A stretch of DNA of 64,000 nucleotides, taken from positions 124,001-188,000 of the forward strand of contig NW_027478971.1 in NCBI RefSeq assembly GCF_051014685.1, in the 5' to 3' direction. This document shows positions 24,667 to 37,259 of the stretch, piece by piece. The notes beneath the pieces are model-generated. The model did not search any database. It was not told where the DNA came from and worked only from the letters and a program-made list of their open reading frames with translations. Numbering within the stretch: the first letter of the stretch is position 1; the number at the start of each line of letters is the position of its first letter. Origin of the DNA: Ptiloglossa arizonensis. Taxonomy: Eukaryota > Arthropoda > Insecta > Hymenoptera > Colletidae. Position numbers and translations under genes: made by a program.

Positions 24667-25365
24667 ATCGGGCGAGTTTCTACTTTCAGATGCAAGAGAA
24701 ATTTAGCGGATTGGTCAATCCGTTCGCGATTTATGGCAGTTTGGAGGTAAGAAACGCTTGAGAAACTCGTAATTTTCGCAATTCTGATGCTCGAAACGAA
24801 TAACTAGAACGGCCTAGGGGAAAAGTACGCATAGTGTTGTAATCGGGCGAGTTTCTACTTTCAGATGCAACAGAAATTTTGCGGATTGGTCAATCCGTTC
24901 GCGAGATATGGCAGTTTGGAGGTAAGAAACGCTTGAAAAACTCAAAATTTTCGCAGTTCTGATGCTCGAAACGAATAACTAGAACGGCCTAGGGGAAAAG
25001 TACGCACACCGTTGTAATCGGGCGAGTTTCTACCTTCAGATGCAACAGAAATTTTGCGGATTGGTCAATCCGTTCGCGAGATATGGCAGTTTGGAAGTAA
25101 GAAACGCTTGAGAAACTCAAAATTTTCGCAGTTCTGATGCTCGAAATGAATAACTAGAACGGCCTAGGGGAAAAGTACGCACACCGTTGTAATCGGCGAG
25201 TTTCTACTTTCAGATGCAACAGAAATTTTGCGGATTGGTCAATCCGTTCGCTAGTTATGGCAGTTTGGATGTAAGAAACGCTTGAAAAACTCAAACTTTT
25301 CGCAGTTCTGTTGCTCGAAACGAATAACTAGAACGGGCTAGGGGAAAAGTACGCATACCGTTGTA

Positions 25366-26240
25366 ATCGGGCGAGTTTCTACTTTCAGATGCAAGAGAAA
25401 TTTAGCGGATTGGTCAATCCGTTCGCGAGTTATGGCAGTTTGGAGGTAAGAAACGCTTGAGAAACTCGTAATTTTCGCAATTCTGATGCTCGAAACGAAT
25501 AACTAGAACGGCCTAGGGGAAAAGTACGCATAGTGTTGTAATCGGGCGAGTTTCTACTTTCAGATGCAACAGAAATTTTGCGGATTGGTCAATCCGTTCG
25601 CGAGATATGGCAGTTTGGAGGTAAGAAACGCTTGAAAAACTCAAAATTTTCGCAGTTCTGATGCTCGAAACGAATAACTAGAACGGCCTTGGGGAAAAGT
25701 ACGCACACCGTTGTAATCGGGCGAGTTTCTACCTTCAGATGCAACAGAAATTTTGCGGATTGGTCAATCCGTTCGCGAGATATGGCAGTTTGGAAGTAAG
25801 AAACGCTTGAGAAACTCAAAATTTTCGCAGTTCTGATGCTCGAAATGAATAACTAGAACGGCCTAGGGGAAAAGTACGCACACCGTTGTAATCGGGCGTG
25901 TTTCTACTTTCAGATGCAACAGAAATTTTGCGGATTGGTCAATCCGTTCGCGAGATATGGCAGTTTGGAGGTACGAAACGCTTGAGAAACTCATAATTTT
26001 CGCAGTTCTGATGCTCGAAACGAATAACTAGAACGGCCTAGGGGAAAAGTACGCATACCGTTGTAATCGGGCGAGTTTCTACCTTCAGATGCAACAGAAA
26101 TTTTGCGGGTTGGTCAATCCGTTCGCGAGATATGGCAGTTTGGAAGTAAGAAACGCTTGAGAAACTCAAAAATTTCGCAGTTCTGATGCTCGAAACGAAT
26201 AACTAGAACGGCCTAGGGAAAAAGTACGCATAATGTTGTA
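25366..26240 (+). repeat. 5-monomer tandem duplication, copy 1 (875 bp)
   Basis: GCAAGAG/TTTAGCGG monomer, CCTTGGGG monomer, AAATGAAT monomer, GGCGTGTTTC monomer with CTCATAATTTTCG, and CAAAAATTTCG monomer ending in the rare tag CATAATG. All five features recur at 26241-27115. Confidence 0.92.
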
Positions 26241-27115
26241 ATCGGGCGAGTTTCTACTTTCAGATGCAAGAGAAATTTAGCGGATTGGTCAATCCGTTCG
26301 CGAGTTATGGCAGTTTGGAGGTAAGAAACGCTTGAGAAACTCGTAATTTTCGCAATTCTGATGCTCGAAACGAATAACTAGAACGGCCTAGGGGAAAAGT
26401 ACGCATAGTGTTGTAATCGGGCGAGTTTCTACTTTCAGATGCAACAGAAATTTTGCGGATTGGTCAATCCGTTCGCGAGATATGGCAGTTTGGAGGTAAG
26501 AAACGCTTGAAAAACTCAAAATTTTCGCAGTTCTGATGCTCGAAACGAATAACTAGAACGGCCTTGGGGAAAAGTACGCACACCGTTGTAATCGGGCGAG
26601 TTTCTACCTTCAGATGCAACAGAAATTTTGCGGATTGGTCAATCCGTTCGCGAGATATGGCAGTTTGGAAGTAAGAAACGCTTGAGAAACTCAAAATTTT
26701 CGCAGTTCTGATGCTCGAAATGAATAACTAGAACGGCCTAGGGGAAAAGTACGCACACCGTTGTAATCGGGCGTGTTTCTACTTTCAGATGCAACAGAAA
26801 TTTTGCGGATTGGTCAATCCGTTCGCGAGATATGGCAGTTTGGAGGTACGAAACGCTTGAGAAACTCATAATTTTCGCAGTTCTGATGCTCGAAACGAAT
26901 AACTAGAACGGCCTAGGGGAAAAGTACGCATACCGTTGTAATCGGGCGAGTTTCTACCTTCAGATGCAACAGAAATTTTGCGGGTTGGTCAATCCGTTCG
27001 CGAGATATGGCAGTTTGGAAGTAAGAAACGCTTGAGAAACTCAAAAATTTCGCAGTTCTGATGCTCGAAACGAATAACTAGAACGGCCTAGGGAAAAAGT
27101 ACGCATAATGTTGTA
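26241..27115 (+). repeat. 5-monomer tandem duplication, copy 2 (875 bp)
   Basis: Same five monomers, including the CATAATG tag and CTCATAATTTTCG not seen elsewhere in the window, so this is a recent exact tandem duplication. It carries the same 76-codon minus-strand chance frame as copy 1 (25589-25819 and 26464-26694). Confidence 0.92.
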
Positions 27116-28165
27116 ATCGGGCGAGTTTCTACTTTCAGATGCAACAGAAATTTTGCGGATTGGTCAATCCGTTCGCGAGATATGGCAGTTTGGAGGTAAG
27201 AAACACTCGAGAAACTCAAAATTTTCGCAGTTCTGATGCTCGACAAGCATAACTAGAACGGCCTAGGGGAAAAGTACGCACACCGTTGTAATCGGGCGAG
27301 TTTCTACTTTCCGATGCAACAGAAATTTTGCGGATTGGTCATTCCGTTCGCGAGATATGGCAGTTTGGAGATAAGAAACGCTTGAGAAACTCAAAATTTT
27401 CGCAGTTCTGATGCTCGACAAGCATAACTAGAACGGCCTAGGGGAAAAGTACGCACACCGTTGTAATCGGGCGAGTTTCTACTTTCAGATGCAACAGAAA
27501 TTTTGCGGATTGGTCAATCCGTTCGCGAGATATGGCAGTTTGGAGGTAAGAAACGCTGGAGAAACTCAAAATTTTCGCAGTTCTGATGCTCGACAAGCAT
27601 AACTAGAACGACCTAGGGGAAAAGTACGCATACCGTTGTAATCGGGCGAGTTTCTACCTTCAGATGCAACAGAAATTTTGCGGATTGGTCAATCCGTTCG
27701 CGAGATATGGCAGTTTGGAAGTAAGAAACGCTTGAGAAACTCAAAATTTTCGCAGTTCTGATGCTCGAAACGAATAACTAGAACGGCCTAGGGGAAAAGT
27801 ACGCATAGTGTTGTAATCGGGCGAGTTTCTACTTTCAGATGCAACAGAAATTTTGCGGATTGGTCAATCCGTTCGCGAGATATGGCAGTTTGGAGGTACG
27901 AAACGCTTGAGAAACTCAAAATTTTCGCAGTTCTGATGCTCGAAACGAATAACTAGAACGGCCTAGGGGAAAAGTACGCATACCGTTGTAATCGGGCGAG
28001 TTTCTACCTTCAGATGCAACAGAAATTTTGCGGGTTGTTCAATCCGTTCGCGAGATATGGCAGTTTGGAAGTAAGAAACGCTTGAGAAACTCAAAATTTT
28101 CGCAGTTCTGATGCTCGAAACGAATAACTAGAACGGCCTAGGGAAAAAGTACGCATAGTGTTGTA

Positions 28166-31100
28166 ATCGGGCGAGTTTCTACTTTCATATGCAACAGAAA
28201 TTTTGCGGATTGGTCAATCCGTTCGCGAGATATGGCAGTTTGGAGGTAAGAAACGCTCGAGAAACTCAAAATTTTCGCAGTTCTGATGCTCGACAAGCAT
28301 AACTAGAACGGCCTAGGGGAAGAGTACGCACACCGTTGTAATCGGGCGAGTTTCTACTTTCAGATGCAACAGAAATTTTGCGGATTGGTCAATCCGTTCG
28401 CGAGATATGGCAGTTTGGAGGTAAGCAACGCTTGAAAAACTCAAAATTTTCGCAGTTCTGTTGCTCGAAACGAATAACTAGAACGGGCTAGGGGAAAAGT
28501 ACGCACACCGTTGTAATCGGGCGAGTTTCTACTTTCAGATGCAACAGAAATTTTGCGGATTGGTCATTCCGTTCGCGAGATATGGCAGTTTGGAGGTAAG
28601 AAACGCTTGAGAAACTCAAAATTTTCGCAGTTCTGATGCTCGACAAGCATAACTAGAACGGCCTAGGGGAAAAGTACGCACACCGTTGTAATCGGGCGAG
28701 TTTCTACTTTCAGATGCAACAGAAATTTTGCGGATTGGTGAATCCGTTCGCGAGATATGGCATTTTGGAGGTAAGCAACGCTTGAGAAACTCAAAATTTT
28801 CGCAGTTCTGTTGCTCGAAACGAATAACTAGAACGGGCTAGGGGAAAAGTACGCATACAGTTGTAATCGGGCGAATTTCTACTTTCAGATGCAACAGAAA
28901 TTTTGCGGATTGGTCAATCCGTTCGCGAGATATGGCAGTTTGGATGTAAGAAACGCTCGAGAAACTCAAAATTTTCGCAGTTCTGATGCTCGAAACGAAT
29001 AGCTAGGACGGCCTAGGGGAAAAGTACGCACACCGTTGTAATCGGGCGAGTTTCTACTTTCAGATGCAACAGAAATTTTGCGGATTGGTCAATCCGTTCG
29101 CGAGATATGGCAGTTTGGATGTAAGAAACGCTCGAGAAACTCAAAATTTTCGCAGTTCTGTTGCTCGAAACGAATAACTAGAACGGGCTAGGGGAAAAGT
29201 ACGCATACCGTTGTAATCGGGCGAGTTTCTACTTTCGGATGCAATAGAAAGTTTGCGGATTGGTCAATCCGTTCGCGAGATATGGCAGTTTGGAGGTAAG
29301 AAACGCTTGAGAAACTCAAAATTTTCGCAGTTCTGATGCTCGAAACGAATAACTAGAACGGCCTAGGGGAAAAGTACGCATAGTGTTGTAATCGGGCGAG
29401 TTTCTACTTTCAGATGCAACAGAAATTTTGCGGATTGGTCAATCCGTTCGCGAGATATGGCAGTTTGGAGGTAAGAAACGCTAGAGAAACTCAAAATTTT
29501 CGCAGTTCTGATGCTCGACAAGCATAACTAGAACGGCCTAGGGGAAAAGTACGCACACCGTTGTAATCGGGCGAGTTTCTACTTTCAGATGCAACAGAAA
29601 TTTTGCGGATTGGTCAATCCGTTCGCGAGATATGGCAGTTTGGAGGTAAGCAACGCTTGAGAAACTCAAAATTTTCGCAGTTCTGATGCTCGAAACGAAT
29701 AACTAGAACGGCATAGGGGAAAAGTACGCACACCGTTGTAATCGGGCGAGTTTCTACTTTCAGATGCAACAGAAATTTTGCGGATTGGTCAATCCGTTCG
29801 CGAGATGTGGCAGTTTGTAGGAGAGAAACGCTCGAGAAACTCAAAATTTTCGCAGTTCTGTTGCTCGAAACGAATAACTAGAACGGGCTAGGGGAAAAGT
29901 ACGCATACCGTTGTAATCGGGCGAGTTTCTACTTTCAGATGCAACAGAAATTTTGCGAATTGGTCAATCCGTTCGCGAGATATGGCAGTTTGGAGGTAAG
30001 AAACGCTCGAGAAACTCAAAATTTTCGCAGTTCTGATGCTCGAAACGAATAACTAGAACGGCCTAGGGGAAAAGTACGCATACCGTTGTAATCCGGCGAG
30101 TTTCTACCTTCAGATGCAACAGAAATTTTGCGGGTTGTTCAATCCGTTCGCGAGATATGGCAGTTTGGAAGTAAGAAACGCTTGAGAAACTCAAAATTTT
30201 CGCAGTTCTGATGCTCGAAACGAATAACTAGAACGGCCTAGGGAAAAAGTACGCATAGTGTTGTAATCGGGCGAGTTTCTACTTTCATATGCAACAGAAA
30301 TTTTGCGGATTGGTCAATCCGTTCGCGAGATATGGCAGTTTGGAGGTAAGAAACGCTCGAGAAACTCAAAATTTTCGCAGTTCTGATGCTCGACAAGCAT
30401 AACTAGAACGGCCTAGGGGAAGAGTACGCACACCGTTGTAATCGGGCGAGTTTCTACTTTCAGATGCAACAGAAATTTTGCGGATTGGTCAATCCGTTCG
30501 CGAGATATGGCAGTTTGGAGGTAAGCAACGCTTGAAAAACTCAAAATTTTTGCAGTTCTGTTGCTCGAAACGAATAACTAAAACGGGCTAGGGGAAAAGT
30601 ACGCATACCGTTGTAATCGGGCGAGTTTCTACTTTCGGATGCAACAGAAATTTTGCGGATTGGTCAATCCGTTCGCGAGATATGGCAGTTTGGATGTAAG
30701 AAACGTTTGAGAAACTCAAAATTTTCGCGGTTCTGATGCTCGAAACGAATAACAAGAACGGCCTAGGGGAAAAGTACGCACACCGTTGTAATCGGGCGAG
30801 TTTCTACTTTCAGATGCAACAGAAATTTTGCGGATTGGTCATTCCGTTCGCGAGATATGGCAGTTTGGAGGTAAGAAACGCTTGAGAAACTCAAAATTTT
30901 CGCAGTTCTGATGCTCGACAAGCATAACTAGAACGGCCTAGGGGAAAAGTACGCACACCGTTGTAATCGGGCGAGGTTCTACTTTCAGATGCAACAGAAA
31001 TTTTGCGGATTGGTGAATCCGTTCGCGAGATATGGTAGTTTGGAGGTAAGCAACGCTTGAGAAACTCAAAATTTTCGCAGTTCTGTTGCTCGAAACGAAT

Positions 31101-34100
31101 AACTAGAACGGGCTAGGGGAAAAGTACGCACACCTTTGTAATCGGGCGAGTTTCTACTTTCAGATGCAACAGAAATTTTGCGGATTGGTCATTCCGTTCG
31201 CGAGATATGGCAGTTTGGAGGTAAGAAACGCTTGAGAAACTCAAAATTTTCGCAGTTCTGATGCTCGACAAGCATAACTAGAACGGCCTAGGGGAAAAGT
31301 ACGCACACCGTTGTAATCGGGCGAGTTTCTACTTTCAGATGCAACAGAAATTTTGCGGATTGGTGAATCCGTTCGCGAGATATGGCATTTTGGAGGTAAG
31401 CAACGCTTGAGAAACTCAAAATTTTCGCAGTTCTGTTGCTCGAAACGAATAACTAGAACGGGCTAGGGGAAAAGTACGCATACAGTTGTAATCGGGCGAA
31501 TTTCTACTTTCAGATGCAACAGAAATTTTGCGGATTGGTCAATCCGTTCGCGAGATATGGCAGTTTGGATGTAAGCAACGCTTGAGAAACTCAAAATTTT
31601 CGCAGTTCTGATGCTCGAAACGAATAACTAGAACGGGCTAGGGGAAAAGTACGCATACCGTTGTAATCGGGCGAGTTTCTACTTTCAGATGCAACAGAAA
31701 TTTTGCGGATTGGTCAATCCGTTCGCGAGATATGGCAGTTTGGAGGTAAGCAACGCTTGAAAAACTCAAAATTTTCGCAGTTCTGTTGCTCGAAACGAAT
31801 AACTAGAACGGGCTAGGGGAAAAGTACGCATACCGTTGTAATCGGGCGAGTTTCTACTTTCGGATGCAATAGAAAGTTTGCGGATTGGTCAATCCGTTCG
31901 CGAGATATGGCAGTTTGGAGGTAAGAAACGCTTGAGAAACTCAAAATTTTCGCAGTTCTGATGCTCGAAACGAATAACTAGAACGGCCTAGGGGAAAAGT
32001 ACGCATAGTGTTGTAATCGGGCGAGTTTCTACTTTCAGATGCAACAGAAATTTTGCGGATTGGTCAATCCGTTCGCGAGATATGGCAGTTTGGAGGTAAG
32101 AAACGCTAGAGAAACTCAAAATTTTCGCAGTTCTGATGCTCGACAAGCATAACTAGAACGGCCTAGGGGAAAAGTACGCACACCGTTGTAATCGGGCGAG
32201 TTTCTACTTTCAGATGCAACAGAAATTTTGCGGATTGGTCAATCCGTTCGCGAGATATGGCAGTTTGGAGGTAAGCAACGCTTGAGAAACTCAAAATTTT
32301 CGCAGTTCTGATGCTCGAAACGAATAACTAGAACGGCATAGGGGAAAAGTACGCACACCGTTGTAATCGGGCGAGTTTCTACTTTCAGATGCAACAGAAA
32401 TTTTGCGGATTGGTCAATCCGTTCGCGAGATGTGGCAGTTTGTAGGAGAGAAACGCTCGAGAAACTCAAAATTTTCGCAGTTCTGTTGCTCGAAACGAAT
32501 AACTAGAACGGGCTAGGGGAAAAGTACGCATACCGTTGTAATCGGGCGAGTTTCTACTTTCAGATGCAACAGAAATTTTGCGGATTGGTCAATCCGTTCG
32601 CGAGTTATGGCAGTTTGGATGTAAGAAACGCTTGAGAAACTCAAAATTTTCGCAGTTCTGATGCTCGAAACGAATAACTAGAACGGCCTAGGGGAAAAGT
32701 ACGCACACCGTTGTAATCGGGCGAGTTTCTACTTTCAGATGCAACAGAAATTTTGCGGATTGGTCAATCCGTTCGCGAGATATGGCAGTTTGGAGGTAAG
32801 CAACGCTTGAGAAACTCAAAATTTTCGCAGTTCTGATGCTCGAAACGAATAACTAGAACGGGCTAGGGGAAAAGTACGCATACCGTTGTAATCGGGCGAG
32901 TTTCTACTTTCAGATGCAACAGAAATTTTGCGGATTGGTCAATCCGTTCGCGAGATATGGCAGTTTGGAGGTAAGCAACGCTTGAAAAACTCAAAATTTT
33001 CGCAGTTCTGTTGCTCGAAACGAATAACTAGAACCGGCTAGGGGAAAAGTACGCATACCGTTGTAATCGGGCGAGTTTCTACTTTCGGATGCAATAGAAA
33101 GTTTGCGGATTGGTCAATCCGTTCGCGAGATATGGCAGTTTGGAGGTAAGAAACGCTTGAGAAACTCAAAATTTTCGCAGTTCTGATGCTCGACAAGCAT
33201 AACTAGAACGGCCTAGGGGAAAAGTACGCACACCGTTGTAATCGGGCGAGTTTCTACTTTCAGATGCAACAGAAATTTTGCGGATTGGTCAATCCGTTCG
33301 CGAGATATGGCAGTTTGGAGGTAAGCAACGCTTGAAAAACTCAACATTTTCGCAGTTCTGTTGCTCGAAACGAATAACTAGAACGGGCTAGGGGAAAAGT
33401 ACGCATACCGTTGTAATCGGGCGAGTTTCTACTTTCAGATGCAACAGAAATTTTGCGGACTGGTCATTCCGTTCGCGAGATATGGCAGTTTGGGGGTAAG
33501 AAACGCTTGAGAAACTCAAAATTTTCGCAGTTCTGATGCTCGAAACGAATAACTAGAACGGCCTAGGGGAAAAGTACGCATAGTGTTGTATTCGGGCGAG
33601 TTTCTACTTTCAGATGCAACAGAAATTTTGCGGATTGGTCAATCCGTTCGCGAGATATGGCAGTTTGGAGGTAAGCAACGCTTGAGAAACTCAAAATTTT
33701 CGCAGTTCTGATGCTCGAAACGAATAACTAGAACGGGCTAGGGGAAAAGTACGCATACCGTTGTAATCGGGCGAGTTTCTACTTTCAGATGCAACAGAAA
33801 TTTTGCGGATTGGTGAATCCGTTCGCGAGATATGGCAGTTTGGAGGTAAGCAACGCTGGAAAAACTCAAAATTTTCGCAGTTCTGTTGCTCGAAACGAAT
33901 AACTAGAACGGCCTAGGGGAAAAGTACGCACACCGTTGTAATCGGGCGAGTTTCTACTTTCAGATGCAACAGAAATTTTGCGGATTGGTCAATCCGTTCG
34001 CGAGATATGGCAGTTTGGAGGTAAGCAACGCTTGAAAAACTCAAAATTTTCGCAGTTCTGTTGCTCGAAACGAATAACTAGAACGGGCTAGGGGAAAAGT

Positions 34101-35690
34101 ACGAACACCGTTGTAATCGGGCGAGTTTCTACTTTCAGATGCAACAGAAATTTTGCGGATTGGTCAATCCGTTCGCGAGATATGGCAGTTTGGATGTAAG
34201 AAACGCTCGAGAAACTCAAAATTTTCGCAGTTCTGATGCTCGAAACGAATAACTAGAACGGCCTAGGGGAAAAGTACGCACACCGTTGTAATCGGGCGAG
34301 TTTCTGCTTTCAGATGCAACAGAAATTTTGCGGATTGGTCAATCCGTTCGCGAGATATGGCAGTTTGGAGGTAAGCAACGCTTGAGAAACTCAAAATTTT
34401 CGCAGTTCTGATGCTCGAAACGAATAACTAGAACGGGCTAGGGGAAAAGTACGCATACCGTTGTAATCGGGCGAGTTTCTACTTTCAGATGCAACAGAAA
34501 TTTTGCGGATTGGTCAATCCGTTCGCGAGATATGGCAGTTTGGAGGTAAGCAACGCTTGAAAAACTCAAAATTTTCGCAGTTCTGTTGCTCGAAACGAAT
34601 AACTAGAACGGGCTAGGGGAAAAGTACGCATACCGTTGTAATCGGGCGAGTTTCTACTTTCGGATGCAATAGAAAGTTTGCGGATTGGTCAATCCGTTCG
34701 CGAGATATGGCAGTTTGGAGGTAAGAAACGCTTGAGAAACTCAAAATTTTCGCAGTTCTGATGCTCGAAACGAATAACTAGAACGGCCTAGGGGAAAAGT
34801 ACGCATAGTGTTGTAATCGGGCGAGTTTCTACTGTCAGATGCAACAGAAATTTTGCGGATTGGTCAATCCGTTCGCGAGATATGGCAGTTTGGAGGTAAG
34901 AAACGCTAGAGAAACTCAAAATTTTCGCAGTTCTGATGCTCGACAAGCATAACTAGAACGGCCTAGGGGAAAAGTACGCATACCGTTGTAATCGGGCGAG
35001 TTTCTACTTTCAGATGCAACAGAAATTTTGCGGATTGGTCAATACGTTCGCGAGATATGGCAGTTTGGAGGTAAGCAACGCTTGAAAAACTCAAAATTTT
35101 CGCAGTTCTGTTGCTCGAAACGAATAACTAGAACGGCCTAGGGGAAAAGTACGCCCACCGTTGTAATCGGGCGAGTTTCTACTTTCAGATGCAACAGAAA
35201 TTTTGCGAATTGTTCAATCCGTTCGCGAGATATGGCAGTTTGGACATAAGCAACGCTTGAGAAACTCAAAATTTTCGCAGTTCTGATGCTCGAAACGAAT
35301 AACTAGAACGGCCTAGGGGAAAAGTACGCTTAGTGTTGTAATCGGGCGAGTTTCTACTTTCAGATGCAACAGAAATTTTGGGGATTGGTCAATCCGTTCG
35401 CGAGATATGGCAGTTTGGAGGTAAGAAACACTCGAGAAACTCAAAATTTTCGCAGTTCTGATGCTCGACAAGCATAACTAGAACGGCCTAGGGGAAAAGT
35501 ACGCACACCGTTGTAATCGGGCGAGTTTCTACTTTCAGATGCAACAGAAATTTTTCGGATTGGTCATTCCGTTCGCGAGATATGGCAGTTTGGAGGTAAG
35601 AAACGCTTGAGAAACTCAAAATTTTCGCAGTTCTGATGCTCGACAAGCATAACTAGAACGGCCTAGGGGAAAAGTACGCACACCGTTGTA
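28166..35690 (+). repeat. 43-monomer block, copy 1 of a large duplication
   Basis: Begins at a TTTCATATG monomer and matches 41110-49333. Rare private markers fall in the same order in both: GAATAGCTAGGACGG near 29000, ATCCGGCGAG at 30091, CACACCTTTG near 31131, GAACCGGCT near 33030, CAACATTTT near 33345, TTTCTGCTTTC near 34305, CTGTCAG near 34834, AATACGTTCG near 35041 and TTTTGGGGATT near 35377. The offset is 12944 up to 31490, 13119 from 31491 to about 34990, and 13644 afterwards. The steps are exactly one and three monomers. Confidence 0.93.
28516..31140 (+). repeat. 15-monomer unit (2,625 bp), partly repeated from 31141
   Basis: Monomers 28516-29915 match 31141-32540 with an offset of 2625, including TGGCATTTTGG with tag CATACAGTTG, TTTCGGATGCAATAG, CTAGAG and GGCATAGGGG types. 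The match ends where 29916 is a GAATTGG monomer and 32541 an AGTTATGG monomer. Confidence 0.85.
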
Positions 35691-35865
35691 ATCGGGCGAG
35701 TTTCTACTTTCAGATGCAACAGAAATTTTGCGGATTGGTCAATCCGTTCGCGAGATGTGGCAGTTTGTAGGAGAGAAACGCTCGAGAAACTCAAAATTTT
35801 CGCAGTTCTGTTGCTCGAAACGAATAACTAGAACGGGCTAGGGGAAAAGTACGCATACCGTTGTA

Positions 35866-37259
35866 ATCGGGCGAGTTTCTACTTTCAGATGCAACAGAAA
35901 TTTTGCGGATTGGTCAATCCGTTCGCGAGATATGGCAGTTTGGAGGTAAAAACGCTAGAGAAACTCAAAATTTTCGCAGTTCTCATGCTCGACAAGCATA
36001 ACTAGAACGGCCTAGGGGAAAAGTACGCCCACCGTTGAATCGGGCGAGTTTCTACTTTTCAGATGCAACAGAAATTTTGCGAATTGTTCAATCGTTCGCG
36101 AGATATGGCAGTTTGGACATAAGCAACGCTTGAGAAACTCAAAATTTTCGCAGTTCTGATGCTCGAAACGAATAACTAGAACGGCCTAGGGGAAAAGTAC
36201 GCTTAGTGTTGTAATCGGGCGAGTTTCTACTTTCAGATGCAACAGAAATTTTGCGGATTGGTCAATCCGTTCGCGAGATATGGCAGTTTGGAGGTAAGAA
36301 AACACTCGAGAAACTCAAAATTTTCGCAGTTCTGATGCTCGACAAGCATAACTAGAACGGCCTAGGGAAAAGTACGCACACCGTTGTAATCGGGAGTGTT
36401 TCTACTTTCAGATGCAACAGAAATTTTGCGGATTGGTCAATCCGTTCGCGAGATATGGCAGTTTGGAGGTACGAAACGCTTGAGAAACTCAAAATTTCGC
36501 AGTTCTGACGCTCGAAACGAATAACTAGAACGGCCTAGGGGAAAAGTACGCATACCGTTGTAATCGGGCGAGTTTTCTACCTTCAGATGCAACAGAATTT
36601 TGCGGGTTGGTCAATCCGTTCGCGAGATATGGCAGTTTGAAGTAAGAAACGCTTGAGAAACTCAAAAATTTCGCAGTTCTGATGCTCGAAACGAATAACT
36701 AGAACGGCCTAGGGGAAAAGTACGCATACCGTTGTAATCGGGCGAGTTTCTACCTTCAGATGCAACAGAAATTTTGCGGGTTGGTCAATCCGTTCGCGAG
36801 ATATGGCAGTTTGGAGGTAAGAAACGCTCGAGAAACTCAAAATTTTCGCCGTTCTGATGCTCGACAAGCATAACTAGAACGCCTAGGGGAAAAGTACGCA
36901 CACCGTTGTAATCGGGCGAGTTTCTACTTTCAGATGCAACAGAAATTTTGCGGATTGGTCAATCCGTTCGCGAGATATGGCAGTTTGGAGGTAAGCAACG
37001 CTTGAAAAACTCAAAATTTTCGCAGTTCTGATGCTCGACAAGCATAACTAGAACGGCCTAGGGGAAAAGTACGCATACCGTTGTAATCGGGCGAGTTTCT
37101 ACTTTCAGATGCAACAGAAATTAGCGGATTGGTCAATCCGTTCGCGAGTTATGGCAGTTTGGAGGTAAGAAACGCTTGAGAAACTCGTAATTTTCGCAAT
37201 TCTGATGCTCGAAACGAATAACTAGAACGGCCTAGGGGAAAAGTACGCACACCGTTGTA
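35866..37259 (+). repeat. Satellite segment with a dense cluster of one-base indels
   Basis: Still the same satellite, but with nine one-base deletions and three one-base insertions in about 1.2 kb: near 35947, 36037, 36058, 36092, 36301, 36366, 36494, 36574, 36587, 36638, 36882 and 37121. Most are in or beside short homopolymers. Monomers at about 36395-36700 (GGGAGTGTTTC, GACGCTCG, CAAAAATTTCG) recur without these indels at 37260-37609. The pattern looks like uncorrected sequencing error at an assembly seam rather than biology, though real divergence is possible. Confidence 0.85.

Noticed and set aside
35866..37259. A distinct, decayed satellite subfamily
   Set aside because: Apart from the one-base indels and a few substitutions, the monomers carry the same diagnostic variants as clean neighbours, so uncorrected error explains it better.
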